From Flavobacterium laiguense (GTDB lineage: Bacteria; Bacteroidota; Bacteroidia; Flavobacteriales; Flavobacteriaceae), in NCBI RefSeq assembly GCF_003097655.1, contig NZ_QCZH01000016.1, positions 1 through 64,000 of the forward strand: a DNA stretch of 64,000 bases, in the 5' to 3' direction. Below are positions 45,347 through 54,749 of this stretch, piece after piece. The notes beneath the pieces were generated by a model. The model was not told the origin of the DNA. It searched no databases and saw only the letters and a list, made by a program, of their open reading frames with translations. Numbering within the stretch: position 1 is the stretch's first letter; the number at the start of each line of letters is the position of its first letter. Position numbers and translations under genes: made by a program.

Positions 45347-46435
45347 CTATTCTTTCATTTCGGTTAAATTCTCTTCAATATATTTCTCTAATGATTTTGG
45401 CAATGGTTGAAAAAGTGCATTATTTATATGCTCCCAATAATTATCTTGATAACTACTCTCCTTTTTAAACTTATAAAAACTGTCAGATCCTTTAGAAGTC
45501 TTTTCGTTTACAAAATCTTTGTCTAACAGAAAAAACTCATAAGTAACATCAACTTTAGTCACATCCCCATTTTTCTTTATTTTATAATGGAATAGCTTTG
45601 TTTCTTTAGTATAAACTAGATCATCTAAACCAATAGTTTCATAGTCATTCGTATCGTAAACAGCATTTACAATATGATTATTATACTGTAACTCTATCCC
45701 TAAAAAACCAGCTTTTTTTGGATTATTTAATGCTATTAATTCAAATTGAAAAACACTATTATCGTTTGACTTTGATAAAAAACCTTTTTCAATTCCTTCC
45801 TTTTTATCAAATATAAGTTTGGTTTCCTTTTCTGCATTTTTTAAATCATACCCACTAGACAAAACTTTGTAATCCGAAAAATTTTCAAAAGAAGGAACAC
45901 CCGCTATTATAGGAAAATATTTAGGATCTAATTTTGCAGACTCTTTATTTTCAAATGATCGGCTAGATAGAATCTTCATAATAACTTTATCGGAATCGGG
46001 AGTGATGTAATACTCTGCAATCCCATCCATGTAATAGAGAGGTATATCACTCATTATTTGAATACTCCTGAAATAGCCCTTTAATTTCAAATACTTATAT
46101 GCATTGGGTTTCGCAACGATAACAATTTCATTAAGTTCAATGACAATTGGATTCAAAACAACAACTGGACTATTCTTGAACCAATCGATTGTTAAAACTT
46201 TATCTTTAAAAGTCGAGTGTACAAAAGTTACCGTACTCGTATTTGATTTAATAATTTCAGCATTTAAGTCCATTGACATTACACCTTCTTTATCAGTAAC
46301 TCCAATCAAGTCCCCTTTATCAGAATAAACTTCTACAAAAGGGATACTTTCTAGCGAAAGAGAATCTTTGATAACCTGTTGGGAATAGACAAAAGAATGT
46401 AGAAGCAATACAAATACGAAATAGATTTTTTTCAT
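45347..46435 (-). CDS. Secreted protein, tandem paralog B
   Basis: The 362-residue protein is the tandem partner of paralog A: signal peptide MKKIYFVFVLLLHSFVYSQ, then SIPFVEVYSDKGDLIGVTDKEG, YYMDGIAEYYI and the same C-terminal SSYQDNYWEHINNALFQPL. The two ends are more conserved than the middle. It is 102 nt upstream of paralog A on the same strand, so they are likely co-transcribed. I see no enzyme motif. Confidence 0.7.
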   Translation of the reverse strand: MKKIYFVFVLLLHSFVYSQQVIKDSLSLESIPFVEVYSDKGDLIGVTDKEGVMSMDLNAEIIKSNTSTVTFVHSTFKDKVLTIDWFKNSPVVVLNPIVIELNEIVIVAKPNAYKYLKLKGYFRSIQIMSDIPLYYMDGIAEYYITPDSDKVIMKILSSRSFENKESAKLDPKYFPIIAGVPSFENFSDYKVLSSGYDLKNAEKETKLIFDKKEGIEKGFLSKSNDNSVFQFELIALNNPKKAGFLGIELQYNNHIVNAVYDTNDYETIGLDDLVYTKETKLFHYKIKKNGDVTKVDVTYEFFLLDKDFVNEKTSKGSDSFYKFKKESSYQDNYWEHINNALFQPLPKSLEKYIEENLTEMKE

Positions 46436-46552
46436 AATTAAAAAAGGGAAACAATATAATCAGTTTAAAAACGCAAATATGACTTATTAAATCCACTATT
46501 GAAATACCCACTTTTAGTGATATTTTCTAAAACAATAAAGCCCATGAAAAAC

Positions 46553-46587
46553 AAAAAGGAGAAAACCAATAGATTTTCTCCTTTTTT
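46553..46587 (-). terminator. Terminator downstream of DUF4242 gene
   Basis: AAAAAGGAGAAAA and TTTTCTCCTTTTT pair around an 8-nt loop; T-runs occur in both directions. It lies about 20 nt past the DUF4242 stop on the minus strand. Confidence 0.85.
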
Positions 46588-46606
46588 ATAAATCAACTTA
46601 AAATTA

Positions 46607-46879
46607 TTACTCCGCTGTCGTTGGGTCTATTATTTCAGAAACAAGGCTTATTTTATTCGCAGGAAACCCACCTTGACTCGCATGTTCCCGAACCATCTCT
46701 ACATTCGGAGCAATATAGACACAATAGATTTTATCATCTGTCACATAACTGTGTTTCCATTGTATTTCCGGTCCCATTTTTCTTAAGACATCACAAGATG
46801 CATTCGCAATCTCCTTTAATTGTTCTGGTGTCGAATTCCCTACGTTAGGAATTTCCCTTTCAATAACATACTTAGGCAT
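46607..46879 (-). CDS. DUF4242 small protein
   Basis: The 90-residue protein begins MPKYVIEREIPNVGNSTPEQLKE and contains WKHSYVTDDKIYCVYIAPN and REHASQGGFPANKISLV, the layout of DUF4242 (SCO4226-like), a ferredoxin-like fold; a relative in Streptomyces binds nickel. No signal peptide. Its neighbours give no functional hint. Role unknown. Confidence 0.75.
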   Translation of the reverse strand: MPKYVIEREIPNVGNSTPEQLKEIANASCDVLRKMGPEIQWKHSYVTDDKIYCVYIAPNVEMVREHASQGGFPANKISLVSEIIDPTTAE

Positions 46880-47259
46880 ACTAATTAGATTAAAAAATTA
46901 GAATAAAACAACTATAGAAAAATCTCTTTTTAGTTTCGCTTTAACAATTACTAAAAGGAAATCGAAGAGATTTATGCAAAAAGGGGCAGATATACAATTG
47001 CTTTTTAAATCAATAAATAAAATTAAAAAAAGCACTAAAACAATCAAAATCGGCTGATACAATAACCTGTAACAGCCGATTTCTTCACAGACGCAAACCT
47101 TATAATCTAAAGCACTGACAAATAGATATTTATTCTTCACTGATTCTCTATTTTGCCTTAAACAATGCGCTGTGTTTCCGTAATAAAGGTACAACAAATC
47201 CTTTCGAATTATTCGCACTTAACAAATTTATAACACCCTGAAAATGAGCACGGAAAAGA
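46880..47259. other. Intergenic region between DUF4242 and MORN-like genes
   Basis: No convincing gene. An imperfect inverted repeat with arms AAATCTCTTTT and GAAGAGATTT lies around 46920-46973. A 106-codon minus-strand frame (46898-47218) starts with a hydrophilic then hydrophobic stretch but lacks coding-like composition or family, so it is not called. Confidence 0.4.
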
Positions 47260-47311
47260 CTAAAATAAAGAAAGCAATTCTGAATTTACAGAATGGGTTT
47301 CTTTATTTTAG
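47260..47311. terminator. Long hairpin downstream of the MORN-like gene
   Basis: CTAAAATAAAGAAA at 47260 and its exact complement ending at 47311 enclose a second small stem (ATTCTG with CAGAAT). It starts 10 nt past the gene stop on the minus strand. Confidence 0.6.
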
Positions 47312-47320
47312 GAATGCAAT

Positions 47321-47668
47321 TTAGTTAGACGTAGCCAGTGCCTCTTGTCTCCAGTTTTTTACTTTTTCAATCTTATTATTAGCATAATCAACTTCACTAA
47401 GATTGTTTCCTTTCCAGAAAAACCATTTTCCGGTTTTTACTCCGTTTACATATTCTCCAGAGGAAGTTTTATCCCCTTCTTCATTATACGAAATCCAAGT
47501 TCCCACCAATTTTCCGTTCTCAAAGAATCCTTCTTGTTGTACTTGTCCATTTTCATAAAAATAAGTGGCTTTCACTTTTTTTCCAAAAGGTTCTAAAACA
47601 GGTTTCGCATCTTGTGCAAAAATTACTCCTGAAAACAACAGCGCTACTAAAATTACATACTTTTTCAT
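47321..47668 (-). CDS. MORN-repeat-like exported protein
   Basis: A signal peptide (MKKYVILVALLFSGVIFAQ) precedes three MORN-like repeats: ATYFYENGQVQQEGFFENGKL, VGTWISYNEEGDKTSSGEYVNG, VKTGKWFFWKGNNLSEVDY. Such proteins in Bacteroidota are often tagged YwqK-type antitoxin, but no toxin neighbour is present and the signal peptide argues for a secreted or outer-membrane-associated role. The 115-residue length allows only the repeats and a short tail. Confidence 0.7.
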   Translation of the reverse strand: MKKYVILVALLFSGVIFAQDAKPVLEPFGKKVKATYFYENGQVQQEGFFENGKLVGTWISYNEEGDKTSSGEYVNGVKTGKWFFWKGNNLSEVDYANNKIEKVKNWRQEALATSN

Positions 47669-47793
47669 ATCGTTAGTTTTTAAATGTTTAGATCTTATAT
47701 ACCAAATTTAGAAAGAAAATTTACATTAAAAAAACTATTACTTAACAATTTCATAACATAGACAAAAGCTTAACATTGGAAATTTAAAAACAC

Positions 47794-47827
47794 AAAAAAA
47801 GTCAATACTTTCGCATTGACTTTTTTT
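47794..47827 (-). terminator. Terminator after thioredoxin-like gene
   Basis: AAAAAAAGTCAAT and ATTGACTTTTTTT pair around a small loop, about 20 nt past the stop codon on the minus strand. Confidence 0.9.
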
Positions 47828-47845
47828 ACTTTTTTTGAATATTGC

Positions 47846-48844
47846 TTACTTTAAAAGTACATCTAGCTCTTTGGCTAAATCATCTGATGAAGGTCTTGCT
47901 GCACTAGCTTTCACAATAATTCCATTTGGATCAATTAAAATAAACCTAGGAATGCCTGTAATTTTATAATCTTGAACAAACTTAGAATTCCAGTCATTGT
48001 CTGCAAAAAGTTGTACTCCACCTAATTCTTTCTCTTTAATCATTGTTTTCCATTTTTCTTGATCTTTTAATTTATCAATAGAAATACTCACAAAAGCAAT
48101 ATTCTTATCATGATACTTTGCTTCCGCTTTTTTTAAGAATGGAATTTCTTGACGGCAAGGTCCACACCAAGTTGCCCAAACATCAATATACACATATTTC
48201 CCTTTTAAATCTTCTAATTTGGTAGTACCTCCAGCATAATTAAGATAGTTAAAAGATGGCGATGGTAAATTATTCATTTTATTATTCTCTTGCTCCTGTT
48301 CATAATACTTAGTCAAACCAACAAGAGACTCCTCAATTTCCTTTTTTTGAACAGTTACAAAGTTAGGATCAAGTTTGTTATTCTTTAATTGTAGCAAATC
48401 AGACGCTATTTTCTCCTGTGAAAGGCGTTTAAAATCTACAGGACTTGCCGCTAATAATTTATCATAATCATACTTAGCATCTAAAATCGTTTTCTGAGCC
48501 AAACAATTATTCTCAAGAGATCCCTTTCCAGTATAAACAATAGATGCATCAAAGTCTTTTGCATCCATTTTTAATTTTAAATCATATCCGTTTTTAAGAT
48601 ACAAACTGGTATATTCTACTCCATCAAAAAGCAAATACGGTCCTTCCACAACTTTTAAAGTATCCTTAAAAATCCCATTTTTATTAACTTCAATCTTCTT
48701 AATAATTTTTTGATTTTGACGAATAAAAATGAAATCTCCATTTCTATTCGCTATTTCAGCCTGAAAAGCAATATATTTTTTATCTTGTGCATTACTTAAA
48801 AATGAAAACACAAAGGCAATTACGACAAACACTATTTTTTTCAT
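47846..48844 (-). CDS. Exported thioredoxin-like protein (TlpA/ResA type)
   Basis: A signal peptide (MKKIVFVVIAFVFSFLSNAQ) leads to a 170-residue N-terminal DUF4369-like beta region (about 22-105) and helical linker. The C-terminal thioredoxin fold has the active site ATWCGPCRQ (Cys227, Cys230) and the cis-Pro loop KITGIPRFILIDPNG. The usual role is periplasmic disulfide reduction or redox support of envelope proteins. It is monocistronic and divergent from aspS. Confidence 0.88.
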   Translation of the reverse strand: MKKIVFVVIAFVFSFLSNAQDKKYIAFQAEIANRNGDFIFIRQNQKIIKKIEVNKNGIFKDTLKVVEGPYLLFDGVEYTSLYLKNGYDLKLKMDAKDFDASIVYTGKGSLENNCLAQKTILDAKYDYDKLLAASPVDFKRLSQEKIASDLLQLKNNKLDPNFVTVQKKEIEESLVGLTKYYEQEQENNKMNNLPSPSFNYLNYAGGTTKLEDLKGKYVYIDVWATWCGPCRQEIPFLKKAEAKYHDKNIAFVSISIDKLKDQEKWKTMIKEKELGGVQLFADNDWNSKFVQDYKITGIPRFILIDPNGIIVKASAARPSSDDLAKELDVLLK

Positions 48845-48995
48845 AAACTAATTAAATTAAATTTTGGTTTATCAAATCTAATCCTAAAAGCTAAAGCGTT
48901 TTAAAAATTAACAAAAATTTAATTTCATTGAAGTTGAGTCCTTTTCGAGATTATTTTAATTTTTGTGTTTACTTTTGTACTCTAAAATTTAAATC

Positions 48996-50750
48996 ATGTA
49001 CAGAAGTCATAATTGCGGCGAATTAAACGCCTCACATATCAATACAGAAGTTACACTTGCCGGTTGGGTTCAAAAATCTCGTGATAAAGGTTTTATGAAT
49101 TGGGTCGATTTACGAGATCGTTACGGAATTACGCAATTGATTTTTGACGAAAGTCGTTCTATAAAAGAAGTTTTTGAAGCTGCCAAAACCCTTGGTCGTG
49201 AATATGTAATCCAAGTAAAAGGAACCGTTATTGAGCGTGAAGCCAAAAACAAAAACATACCTACCGGTGATATTGAAATTTTAGTTACCGAACTTACTAT
49301 ATTGAATGCGTCTTTGACACCTCCGTTTACTATTGAAGACGAAACAGATGGTGGTGAAGACATCCGAATGAAATACCGTTACTTGGACATCCGAAGAAAT
49401 CCTGTAAAAAACAGTTTGCTTTTCCGTCACAAAGTAGCGATGGAAGTACGTAAATATCTTTCGGATTTGGACTTTTGCGAAGTAGAAACACCTTACTTAA
49501 TCAAATCAACTCCAGAAGGAGCGAGAGATTTTGTGGTTCCTTCTCGAATGAATGCAGGACAATTTTATGCTTTACCACAATCTCCACAAACTTTCAAACA
49601 ATTGTTGATGGTAGGCGGAATGGATAAATATTTCCAAATCGTAAAATGTTTCCGTGACGAAGATTTACGTGCCGACAGACAACCGGAGTTTACCCAAATT
49701 GACTGTGAAATGGCTTTTGTGGAGCAAGAAGATATTTTGAATGTTTTTGAAGGATTGACACGTCATTTACTAAAAGAAATAAAAGGTATCGAAGTAGAGA
49801 AATTCCCTAGAATGACCTATGAACACGCCATGAAAACCTATGGAAATGACAAACCGGATATACGTTTCGGAATGGAATTTGGTGAATTAAATCAATTTGC
49901 ACAACACAAGGAATTTCCGGTTTTCAATGCAGCCGAATTGGTGGTTGGAATAGCCGTTCCCGGAGCTGGAAATTTCACTCGTAAAGAAATTGACGCCTTA
50001 ATTGACTGGGTAAAACGTCCTCAAGTTGGCGCCAGCGGAATGGTGTATGCAAAATGTAATGACGATGGAACCTACAAATCATCTGTGGATAAATTCTACG
50101 ACCAAGACGATTTAACCAATTGGGCAAAAACCACTGGAGCAAAAGCAGGAGATATGATTTTTGTGCTTTCTGGACCAGCCGATAAAACAAGAGCCCAATT
50201 AAGTGCCTTACGTATGGAACTAGCGACTCGTTTAGGATTAAGAAATCCAGCCGAATTCGCACCACTATGGGTTGTCGATTTCCCTCTATTGGAATTTGAC
50301 GAAGAAAGCGGACGTTACCATGCCATGCACCACCCGTTTACCTCGCCAAAACCAGAAGACATGCACTTATTAGAAACCAATCCTGGAAAAGTACGTGCCA
50401 ATGCCTACGACATGGTTTTGAACGGTAACGAAATTGGTGGAGGTTCAATTCGTATCCACGATAAAGCCACTCAACAACTAATGTTCAAGTATTTAGGATT
50501 TACCGAAGAAGAGGCTAAAGCACAATTTGGGTTCTTAATGGATGCCTTTCAATTTGGAGCACCACCACACGGAGGTTTAGCTTTTGGATTAGACCGTTTG
50601 GTTGCCATTTTAGGCGGACAGGAAACCATCCGTGATTTTATCGCTTTCCCAAAAAACAACTCAGGAAGAGACGTAATGATCGATGCTCCATCAAATATTG
50701 ATGAATCCCAATTAAAGGAATTACATATTAAATTAAACACAATTATATAG
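48996..50750 (+). CDS. aspS: Aspartyl-tRNA synthetase
   Basis: The class II synthetase charges tRNA-Asp. It has an N-terminal OB fold ([26 protein letters not shown] region), class II motif 2 ([18 protein letters not shown]), the bacterial insertion domain (about 290-400) and motif 3 ([14 protein letters not shown]). The length of 584 residues is the bacterial type. A -7 element TACTTTTG sits at 48970-48977 with no clear -33. Start [15 protein letters not shown] is standard for the family. Confidence 0.96.
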   Translation: MYRSHNCGELNASHINTEVTLAGWVQKSRDKGFMNWVDLRDRYGITQLIFDESRSIKEVFEAAKTLGREYVIQVKGTVIEREAKNKNIPTGDIEILVTELTILNASLTPPFTIEDETDGGEDIRMKYRYLDIRRNPVKNSLLFRHKVAMEVRKYLSDLDFCEVETPYLIKSTPEGARDFVVPSRMNAGQFYALPQSPQTFKQLLMVGGMDKYFQIVKCFRDEDLRADRQPEFTQIDCEMAFVEQEDILNVFEGLTRHLLKEIKGIEVEKFPRMTYEHAMKTYGNDKPDIRFGMEFGELNQFAQHKEFPVFNAAELVVGIAVPGAGNFTRKEIDALIDWVKRPQVGASGMVYAKCNDDGTYKSSVDKFYDQDDLTNWAKTTGAKAGDMIFVLSGPADKTRAQLSALRMELATRLGLRNPAEFAPLWVVDFPLLEFDEESGRYHAMHHPFTSPKPEDMHLLETNPGKVRANAYDMVLNGNEIGGGSIRIHDKATQQLMFKYLGFTEEEAKAQFGFLMDAFQFGAPPHGGLAFGLDRLVAILGGQETIRDFIAFPKNNSGRDVMIDAPSNIDESQLKELHIKLNTII

Positions 50751-50858
50751 GTGAAATCGTTGAATATCAATATTTTTACAAAAAAAATATGTAAGAATGA
50801 CTTTCGTATTATATTAAAGATTACATTTGCCTCATTATAAATTATTATTACTATTACA

Positions 50859-51053
50859 ATGCGTACAGGTACAGTTAAATTTTTCAATGAATCTAAAGGT
50901 TACGGATTCATTACAGACGAAGAAACAGGAAAAGACATTTTTGTTCATGCATCAGGAATCAACGCGGAAGAATTACGCGAAGGTGACAGAGTTAGCTATG
51001 AAGAAGAAGAAGGAAGAAAAGGAAAAGTTGCTGCTAAAGTAGCAGTTCTTTAA
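50859..51053 (+). CDS. Cold-shock protein
   Basis: A 64-residue single-domain nucleic-acid-binding protein. RNP1 (KGYGFITDE) and RNP2 (DIFVHAS) are present, with the start MRTGTVKFFNESKGY. It is probably an RNA chaperone. A -7 element TACATTTG at 50822-50829 leads to a short leader, and a terminator follows. Single-gene unit. Confidence 0.92.
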   Translation: MRTGTVKFFNESKGYGFITDEETGKDIFVHASGINAEELREGDRVSYEEEEGRKGKVAAKVAVL

Positions 51054-51091
51054 GCATAAAAATAGTTTACTGTTTTTTTGCACAAATGTCT

Positions 51092-51128
51092 AAAAAACGT
51101 TTCGATTTATTTCGAGACGTTTTTTTTT
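51092..51128 (+). terminator. Terminator of cold-shock gene
   Basis: AAAAAACGT-T-TCGA pairs with TCGA-G-ACGTTTTTT around a small loop, followed by a T-run. Confidence 0.8.
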
Positions 51129-51230
51129 GCGTTATTCTCAATTAAACCTCTTGCAAATGCAGCATTATTTATAACCAATAAAAATAATAAGAATTTCTGA
51201 TTTATTCTTAAACTAATTTGGGTTTTGCTC

Positions 51231-51261
51231 TTGTGATTTACACTCACTAAAGCTATCTTTG
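51231..51261 (+). promoter_or_regulatory. nuo operon promoter
   Basis: TTG at 51231-51233, a 20-base spacer and TATCTTTG at 51254-51261 match the Bacteroidetes consensus well. The start would be about 25 nt upstream of nuoA. The first 200 bp upstream have no other obvious element. Confidence 0.65.
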
Positions 51262-51292
51262 CGGCTTATTCCAACGCAAAACATTTACGATC

Positions 51293-51658
51293 ATGCAATC
51301 AGACCAATTAAATTATATTCCTATTTTAATGCAGTTCATACTGGCTGTAGGATTTGTAGTAGCTACGATAATAGTTTCTGGAAAATTAGGACCAAAAAGA
51401 TCTTCAGAAATTAAAGACAAAAACTTCGAGTGTGGTATTGAATCTGTTGGAAACGCAAGAATTCCTTTCTCGGTAAAGTATTTCTTAGTAGCCATTTTGT
51501 TTGTCCTTTTTGATGTCGAAGTAATATTTTTATATCCTTGGGCAGTGAATTTCAAGGAGTTAGGAATAGAAGGAATGGTAAAAATGATTATCTTTATGTT
51601 ATTACTTTTGGTGGGTTTTTTCTATATCATCAAAAAGAAAGCGTTAGAGTGGGAATAA
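51293..51658 (+). CDS. nuoA: Complex I subunit A
   Basis: A 121-residue membrane subunit of NADH:quinone oxidoreductase with three helices. The conserved KNFECGIESVGNARIPFSVKYF loop (the quinone-site loop) and FDVEVIFLYPWAV identify it. First gene of the nuo operon. A 27-bp inverted repeat lies in the gap before nuoB. Confidence 0.95.
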   Translation: MQSDQLNYIPILMQFILAVGFVVATIIVSGKLGPKRSSEIKDKNFECGIESVGNARIPFSVKYFLVAILFVLFDVEVIFLYPWAVNFKELGIEGMVKMIIFMLLLLVGFFYIIKKKALEWE

Positions 51659-51666
51659 TGAAAATG

Positions 51667-51824
51667 TAGATTTTAGATTTTAGATTTTAGATTAATCCAC
51701 GGAGAGAATTTAAAACTAAAAATTTAAAATTTAGAGTTTTTGAAAATATTAAAAATTGATTTTTTAAAATGTTGATTTTATTTTTACGATTCGCCTGAAT
51801 CTAAAATCTAAAATCTAAAATCTA
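51667..51824. repeat. 27-bp inverted repeat between nuoA and nuoB
   Basis: The arm at 51667-51693, four tandem copies of a TAGATTTT-like unit, is the exact reverse complement of 51798-51824. A 104-nt AT-rich loop separates them. The right arm ends 8 nt before the nuoB start codon. If folded in mRNA it would occlude the nuoB initiation region, so it may tune nuoB translation or be a simple repeat expansion. Confidence 0.75.
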
Positions 51825-51832
51825 AAATTAAA

Positions 51833-52381
51833 ATGAGCGATTCTAAAATAAATATGGTTGCCCCTCCAGAAGGTGTTGTTGGTGAAGGTTTCTTTGCAAC
51901 AAAACTGAATGACGTAGTAGGTTTGGCTCGTGCCAATTCACTTTGGCCTTTACCGTTTGCCACTTCATGTTGCGGTATCGAATTTATGGCAACAATGGCT
52001 TCACATTATGATTTAGCGCGTTTTGGATCAGAAAGAGTAAGTTTTTCTCCTCGTCAAGCCGATATGCTAATGGTAATGGGAACTATCTCTAAAAAAATGG
52101 CGCCTATTTTACGTCAAGTATACGAACAAATGGCCGAACCACGCTGGGTAATTTCAGTGGGAGCTTGTGCTTGTTCAGGAGGGATTTTTGACACTTATTC
52201 AGTACTTCAAGGTATAGATAAAGTGATCCCTGTAGATGTTTATGTTCCGGGTTGTCCTCCACGACCAGAACAAATTGTTGATGGCGTAATGAAATTACAA
52301 GAATTGGTAAAAAGCGAATCCGTAAGAAGAAGAAGCTCTCCAGAATATCAAGAATTATTAGCCTCTTATAATATCAAATAA
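51833..52381 (+). CDS. nuoB: Complex I subunit B
   Basis: A 182-residue peripheral-arm subunit holding the N2 4Fe-4S cluster. Cluster residues are in [35 protein letters not shown] and [14 protein letters not shown]. It follows nuoA after a 174-nt gap. Confidence 0.96.
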   Translation: MSDSKINMVAPPEGVVGEGFFATKLNDVVGLARANSLWPLPFATSCCGIEFMATMASHYDLARFGSERVSFSPRQADMLMVMGTISKKMAPILRQVYEQMAEPRWVISVGACACSGGIFDTYSVLQGIDKVIPVDVYVPGCPPRPEQIVDGVMKLQELVKSESVRRRSSPEYQELLASYNIK

Positions 52382-52383
52382 AA

Positions 52384-52905
52384 ATGGCTTTAGAAACAAT
52401 AGAAATTCAAGAAAAATTAACTGAAACTTTTGGCGAGAATGTTTTTCGCTTCACTCAAGAAAGAGATATTTTCTCTTTTGAAGTAGCTTCGGATAAAATT
52501 ACGGCGGTTATTCTTTTCTTAAAAAACGATCCCACTTTACGTTTTCATTTTTTGACTGATTTGTGTGGTATTCACTACCCGGACAATGAAGAAAACAGAC
52601 AATTTGCAGTTGTTTATCATTTGCACAATTGGTATGAAAACAAACGCATCAAAATCAAAGCTTTTATAAACGGGACAAATCCTGAAATAAAAACAATTTC
52701 GAATATATTCTTGTGTGCCAATTGGATGGAAAGAGAAACATATGACTTCTTCGGAATCAATTTCATCGGTCATCCCCAATTGAAACGTATTTTGAATATG
52801 GATGAAATGATTTCTTTTCCAATGCGAAAAGAATTTCCAATGGAAGACAGCGGAAGAACAGACAAAGACGACCGATATTTCGGAAGAACAACAATAAATA
52901 GTTAA
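52384..52905 (+). CDS. nuoC: Complex I subunit C
   Basis: A 173-residue hydrophilic peripheral subunit with ANWMERETYDFFGINFIGHPQLKRIL, the NuoC signature. It begins 2 nt after nuoB. A separate nuoC and nuoD (not fused) as in most non-enteric bacteria. Confidence 0.95.
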   Translation: MALETIEIQEKLTETFGENVFRFTQERDIFSFEVASDKITAVILFLKNDPTLRFHFLTDLCGIHYPDNEENRQFAVVYHLHNWYENKRIKIKAFINGTNPEIKTISNIFLCANWMERETYDFFGINFIGHPQLKRILNMDEMISFPMRKEFPMEDSGRTDKDDRYFGRTTINS

Positions 52906-52917
52906 TATAAATATACA

Positions 52918-52953
52918 CCTCATTTCTCCCGATAGCTATCGGGAGAAATGAGG
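52918..52953. repeat. 36-bp perfect palindrome within the nuo operon
   Basis: An 18-bp stem around a zero-base loop (centre 52935/52936), containing the core TCCCGATAGCTATCGGGA (52927-52944). It sits in the 70-bp nuoC-nuoD gap. The core occurs again before nuoN and, with AATT in the centre, twice near 8.4-8.7 kb. Confidence 0.8.
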
Positions 52954-52975
52954 CTTAATTTTTCACATTAAATAA

Positions 52976-54214
52976 ATGTCTGAACTATTATTATCACCAG
53001 AGCATCGCTATGCTAAAATTATCAAGGAGAGACACAATGAAGAAGGAAGCGAGCTTTCGATTCTTAATTTAGGTCCTACGCATCCTGCAACTCACGGTAT
53101 TTTCCAAAATATCTTGTTGATGGATGGTGAAAAAATTCTTGAGGCTGAACCAACCATTGGTTACATTCACAGAGCTTTTGAGAAAATTGCCGAAAATCGT
53201 CCTTTTTACCAAATCACACCTCTTACTGATAGAATGAACTACTGTTCATCCCCTATTAACAACATGGGATGGTGGATGACATTAGAAAAACTACTTGACA
53301 TTGAAGTTCCTAAAAGAGCACAATATTTAAGGGTTATTGTAATGGAATTGGCTCGTATTACCGATCACTTAATCTGTAATTCAATCCTTGGAGTAGACAC
53401 CGGTGCTTATACTGGTTTCCTTTACGTTTTTCAATTTAGAGAGAAAGTTTACGAAATCTACGAAGAAATTTGTGGTGCTCGTTTAACAACAAATATGGGG
53501 AGACTTGGTGGTTTCGAAAGAGATTGGTCACCAAAAGCTTTTGAATTATTAGATGTGTTTTTGAAAGATTTCCCTGTAGCTTGGAAAGAATTTGAAAACT
53601 TATTTGAAAGAAACAGAATTTTCATTGACAGAACAGTTAATGTAGGGGCAATAACTGCTGAAAAAGCGATGGCTTACGGATTTACGGGTCCAAACCTTCG
53701 TGCTGCCGGTATTGATTATGATGTACGTGTAGCACACCCATATAGTTCTTACGAAGATTTTGACTTTATTGTTCCTGTTGGAAAATCAGGAGACACTTAT
53801 GATCGTTTTTGCGTTCGTAATGCAGAAGTTTGGGAAAGTTTGAGCATTATCAAACAAGCCTTGGCAAAAATGCCGGAAGGTAATGAATACCATGCTGATG
53901 TTCCTGAATATTATCTTCCTCCAAAAGAAGATGTTTACACCACTATGGAAGCCTTGATCTATCACTTTAAGATTGTAATGGGAGAAGTTCCTGTTCCAGT
54001 TGCCGAAATATATCATGCTGTTGAAGGTGGAAACGGTGAATTAGGTTTTTATTTAACAACCGACGGAAGTCGTACTCCTTATAGATTGCACTTTAGAAGA
54101 CCTTGCTTTATTTATTATCAAGCATATCCTGATATGATCAAAGGATCTATGTTATCGGATGCAATTGTTATTTTATCAAGTTTAAATGTTATTGCTGGAG
54201 AATTAGACGCATAA
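52976..54214 (+). CDS. nuoD: Complex I subunit D
   Basis: A 412-residue peripheral subunit forming the quinone site with NuoB. GPTHPATHGIFQNILLMDGE, TDRMNYCSSP and the C-terminal SYDFDFIVPVGKSGDTYDRF region are characteristic. It follows the palindrome in the nuoC-D gap. Confidence 0.95.
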   Translation: MSELLLSPEHRYAKIIKERHNEEGSELSILNLGPTHPATHGIFQNILLMDGEKILEAEPTIGYIHRAFEKIAENRPFYQITPLTDRMNYCSSPINNMGWWMTLEKLLDIEVPKRAQYLRVIVMELARITDHLICNSILGVDTGAYTGFLYVFQFREKVYEIYEEICGARLTTNMGRLGGFERDWSPKAFELLDVFLKDFPVAWKEFENLFERNRIFIDRTVNVGAITAEKAMAYGFTGPNLRAAGIDYDVRVAHPYSSYEDFDFIVPVGKSGDTYDRFCVRNAEVWESLSIIKQALAKMPEGNEYHADVPEYYLPPKEDVYTTMEALIYHFKIVMGEVPVPVAEIYHAVEGGNGELGFYLTTDGSRTPYRLHFRRPCFIYYQAYPDMIKGSMLSDAIVILSSLNVIAGELDA

Positions 54215-54250
54215 ATTATGGTACACACACGTTACAAACAAGAAATAAAC

Positions 54251-54748
54251 ATGACCGAAACATTGATGAATCGCATCAATGAATTGATCAGTCATTACCC
54301 TGAAGATAAAAGAAAATCAGCTTTGCTTCCCGTTTTACATGAAGTTCAAGATGCTCACGACAATTGGTTGAGTATTGACTTAATGGATAAAGTTGCCGAA
54401 ATTTTACAAATCAAACCAATAGAAGTTTACGAAGTGGTATCGTTTTACACGATGTACAATCAAAAACCTATTGGAAAATACATGTTTGAATTTTGTCAAA
54501 CTTCACCATGTTGTCTAAACGGAGTAGAAGATTTGATGGATTATACCTGTGAAAAATTAGGTGTAAAAGTTGGAGAACCTACTGCTGATGGATTATTTGA
54601 GGTTAGAGGTGTTGAATGTTTGGGTGCTTGCGGTTATGCTCCTATGATGCAGTTGGGTGATTTTTATAAAGAGCACTTGACTAAAGAGAAAATTGACCAG
54701 CTGATTACCGATTGTAAAGACGATAAAATAATATTACACGATAAATAA
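54251..54748 (+). CDS. nuoE: Complex I subunit E
   Basis: A 165-residue thioredoxin-like 2Fe-2S subunit (cluster N1a): ligands in CQTSPCC and CLGACGYAPMM. I chose MTETLMNRINE at 54251; the ATG at 54218, directly after nuoD, would add 11 residues. Confidence 0.93.
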   Translation: MTETLMNRINELISHYPEDKRKSALLPVLHEVQDAHDNWLSIDLMDKVAEILQIKPIEVYEVVSFYTMYNQKPIGKYMFEFCQTSPCCLNGVEDLMDYTCEKLGVKVGEPTADGLFEVRGVECLGACGYAPMMQLGDFYKEHLTKEKIDQLITDCKDDKIILHDK

Positions 54749-54749
54749 T

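Noticed and set aside
46898..47218. 106-codon minus-strand frame with a hydrophobic middle
   Set aside because: Its composition resembles random AT-rich translation, it has no recognisable family and no promoter, and it overlaps an inverted repeat.
47321..47668. Antitoxin role for the MORN-like protein
   Set aside because: It has a signal peptide and no toxin neighbour, so the label would rest only on a family nickname.
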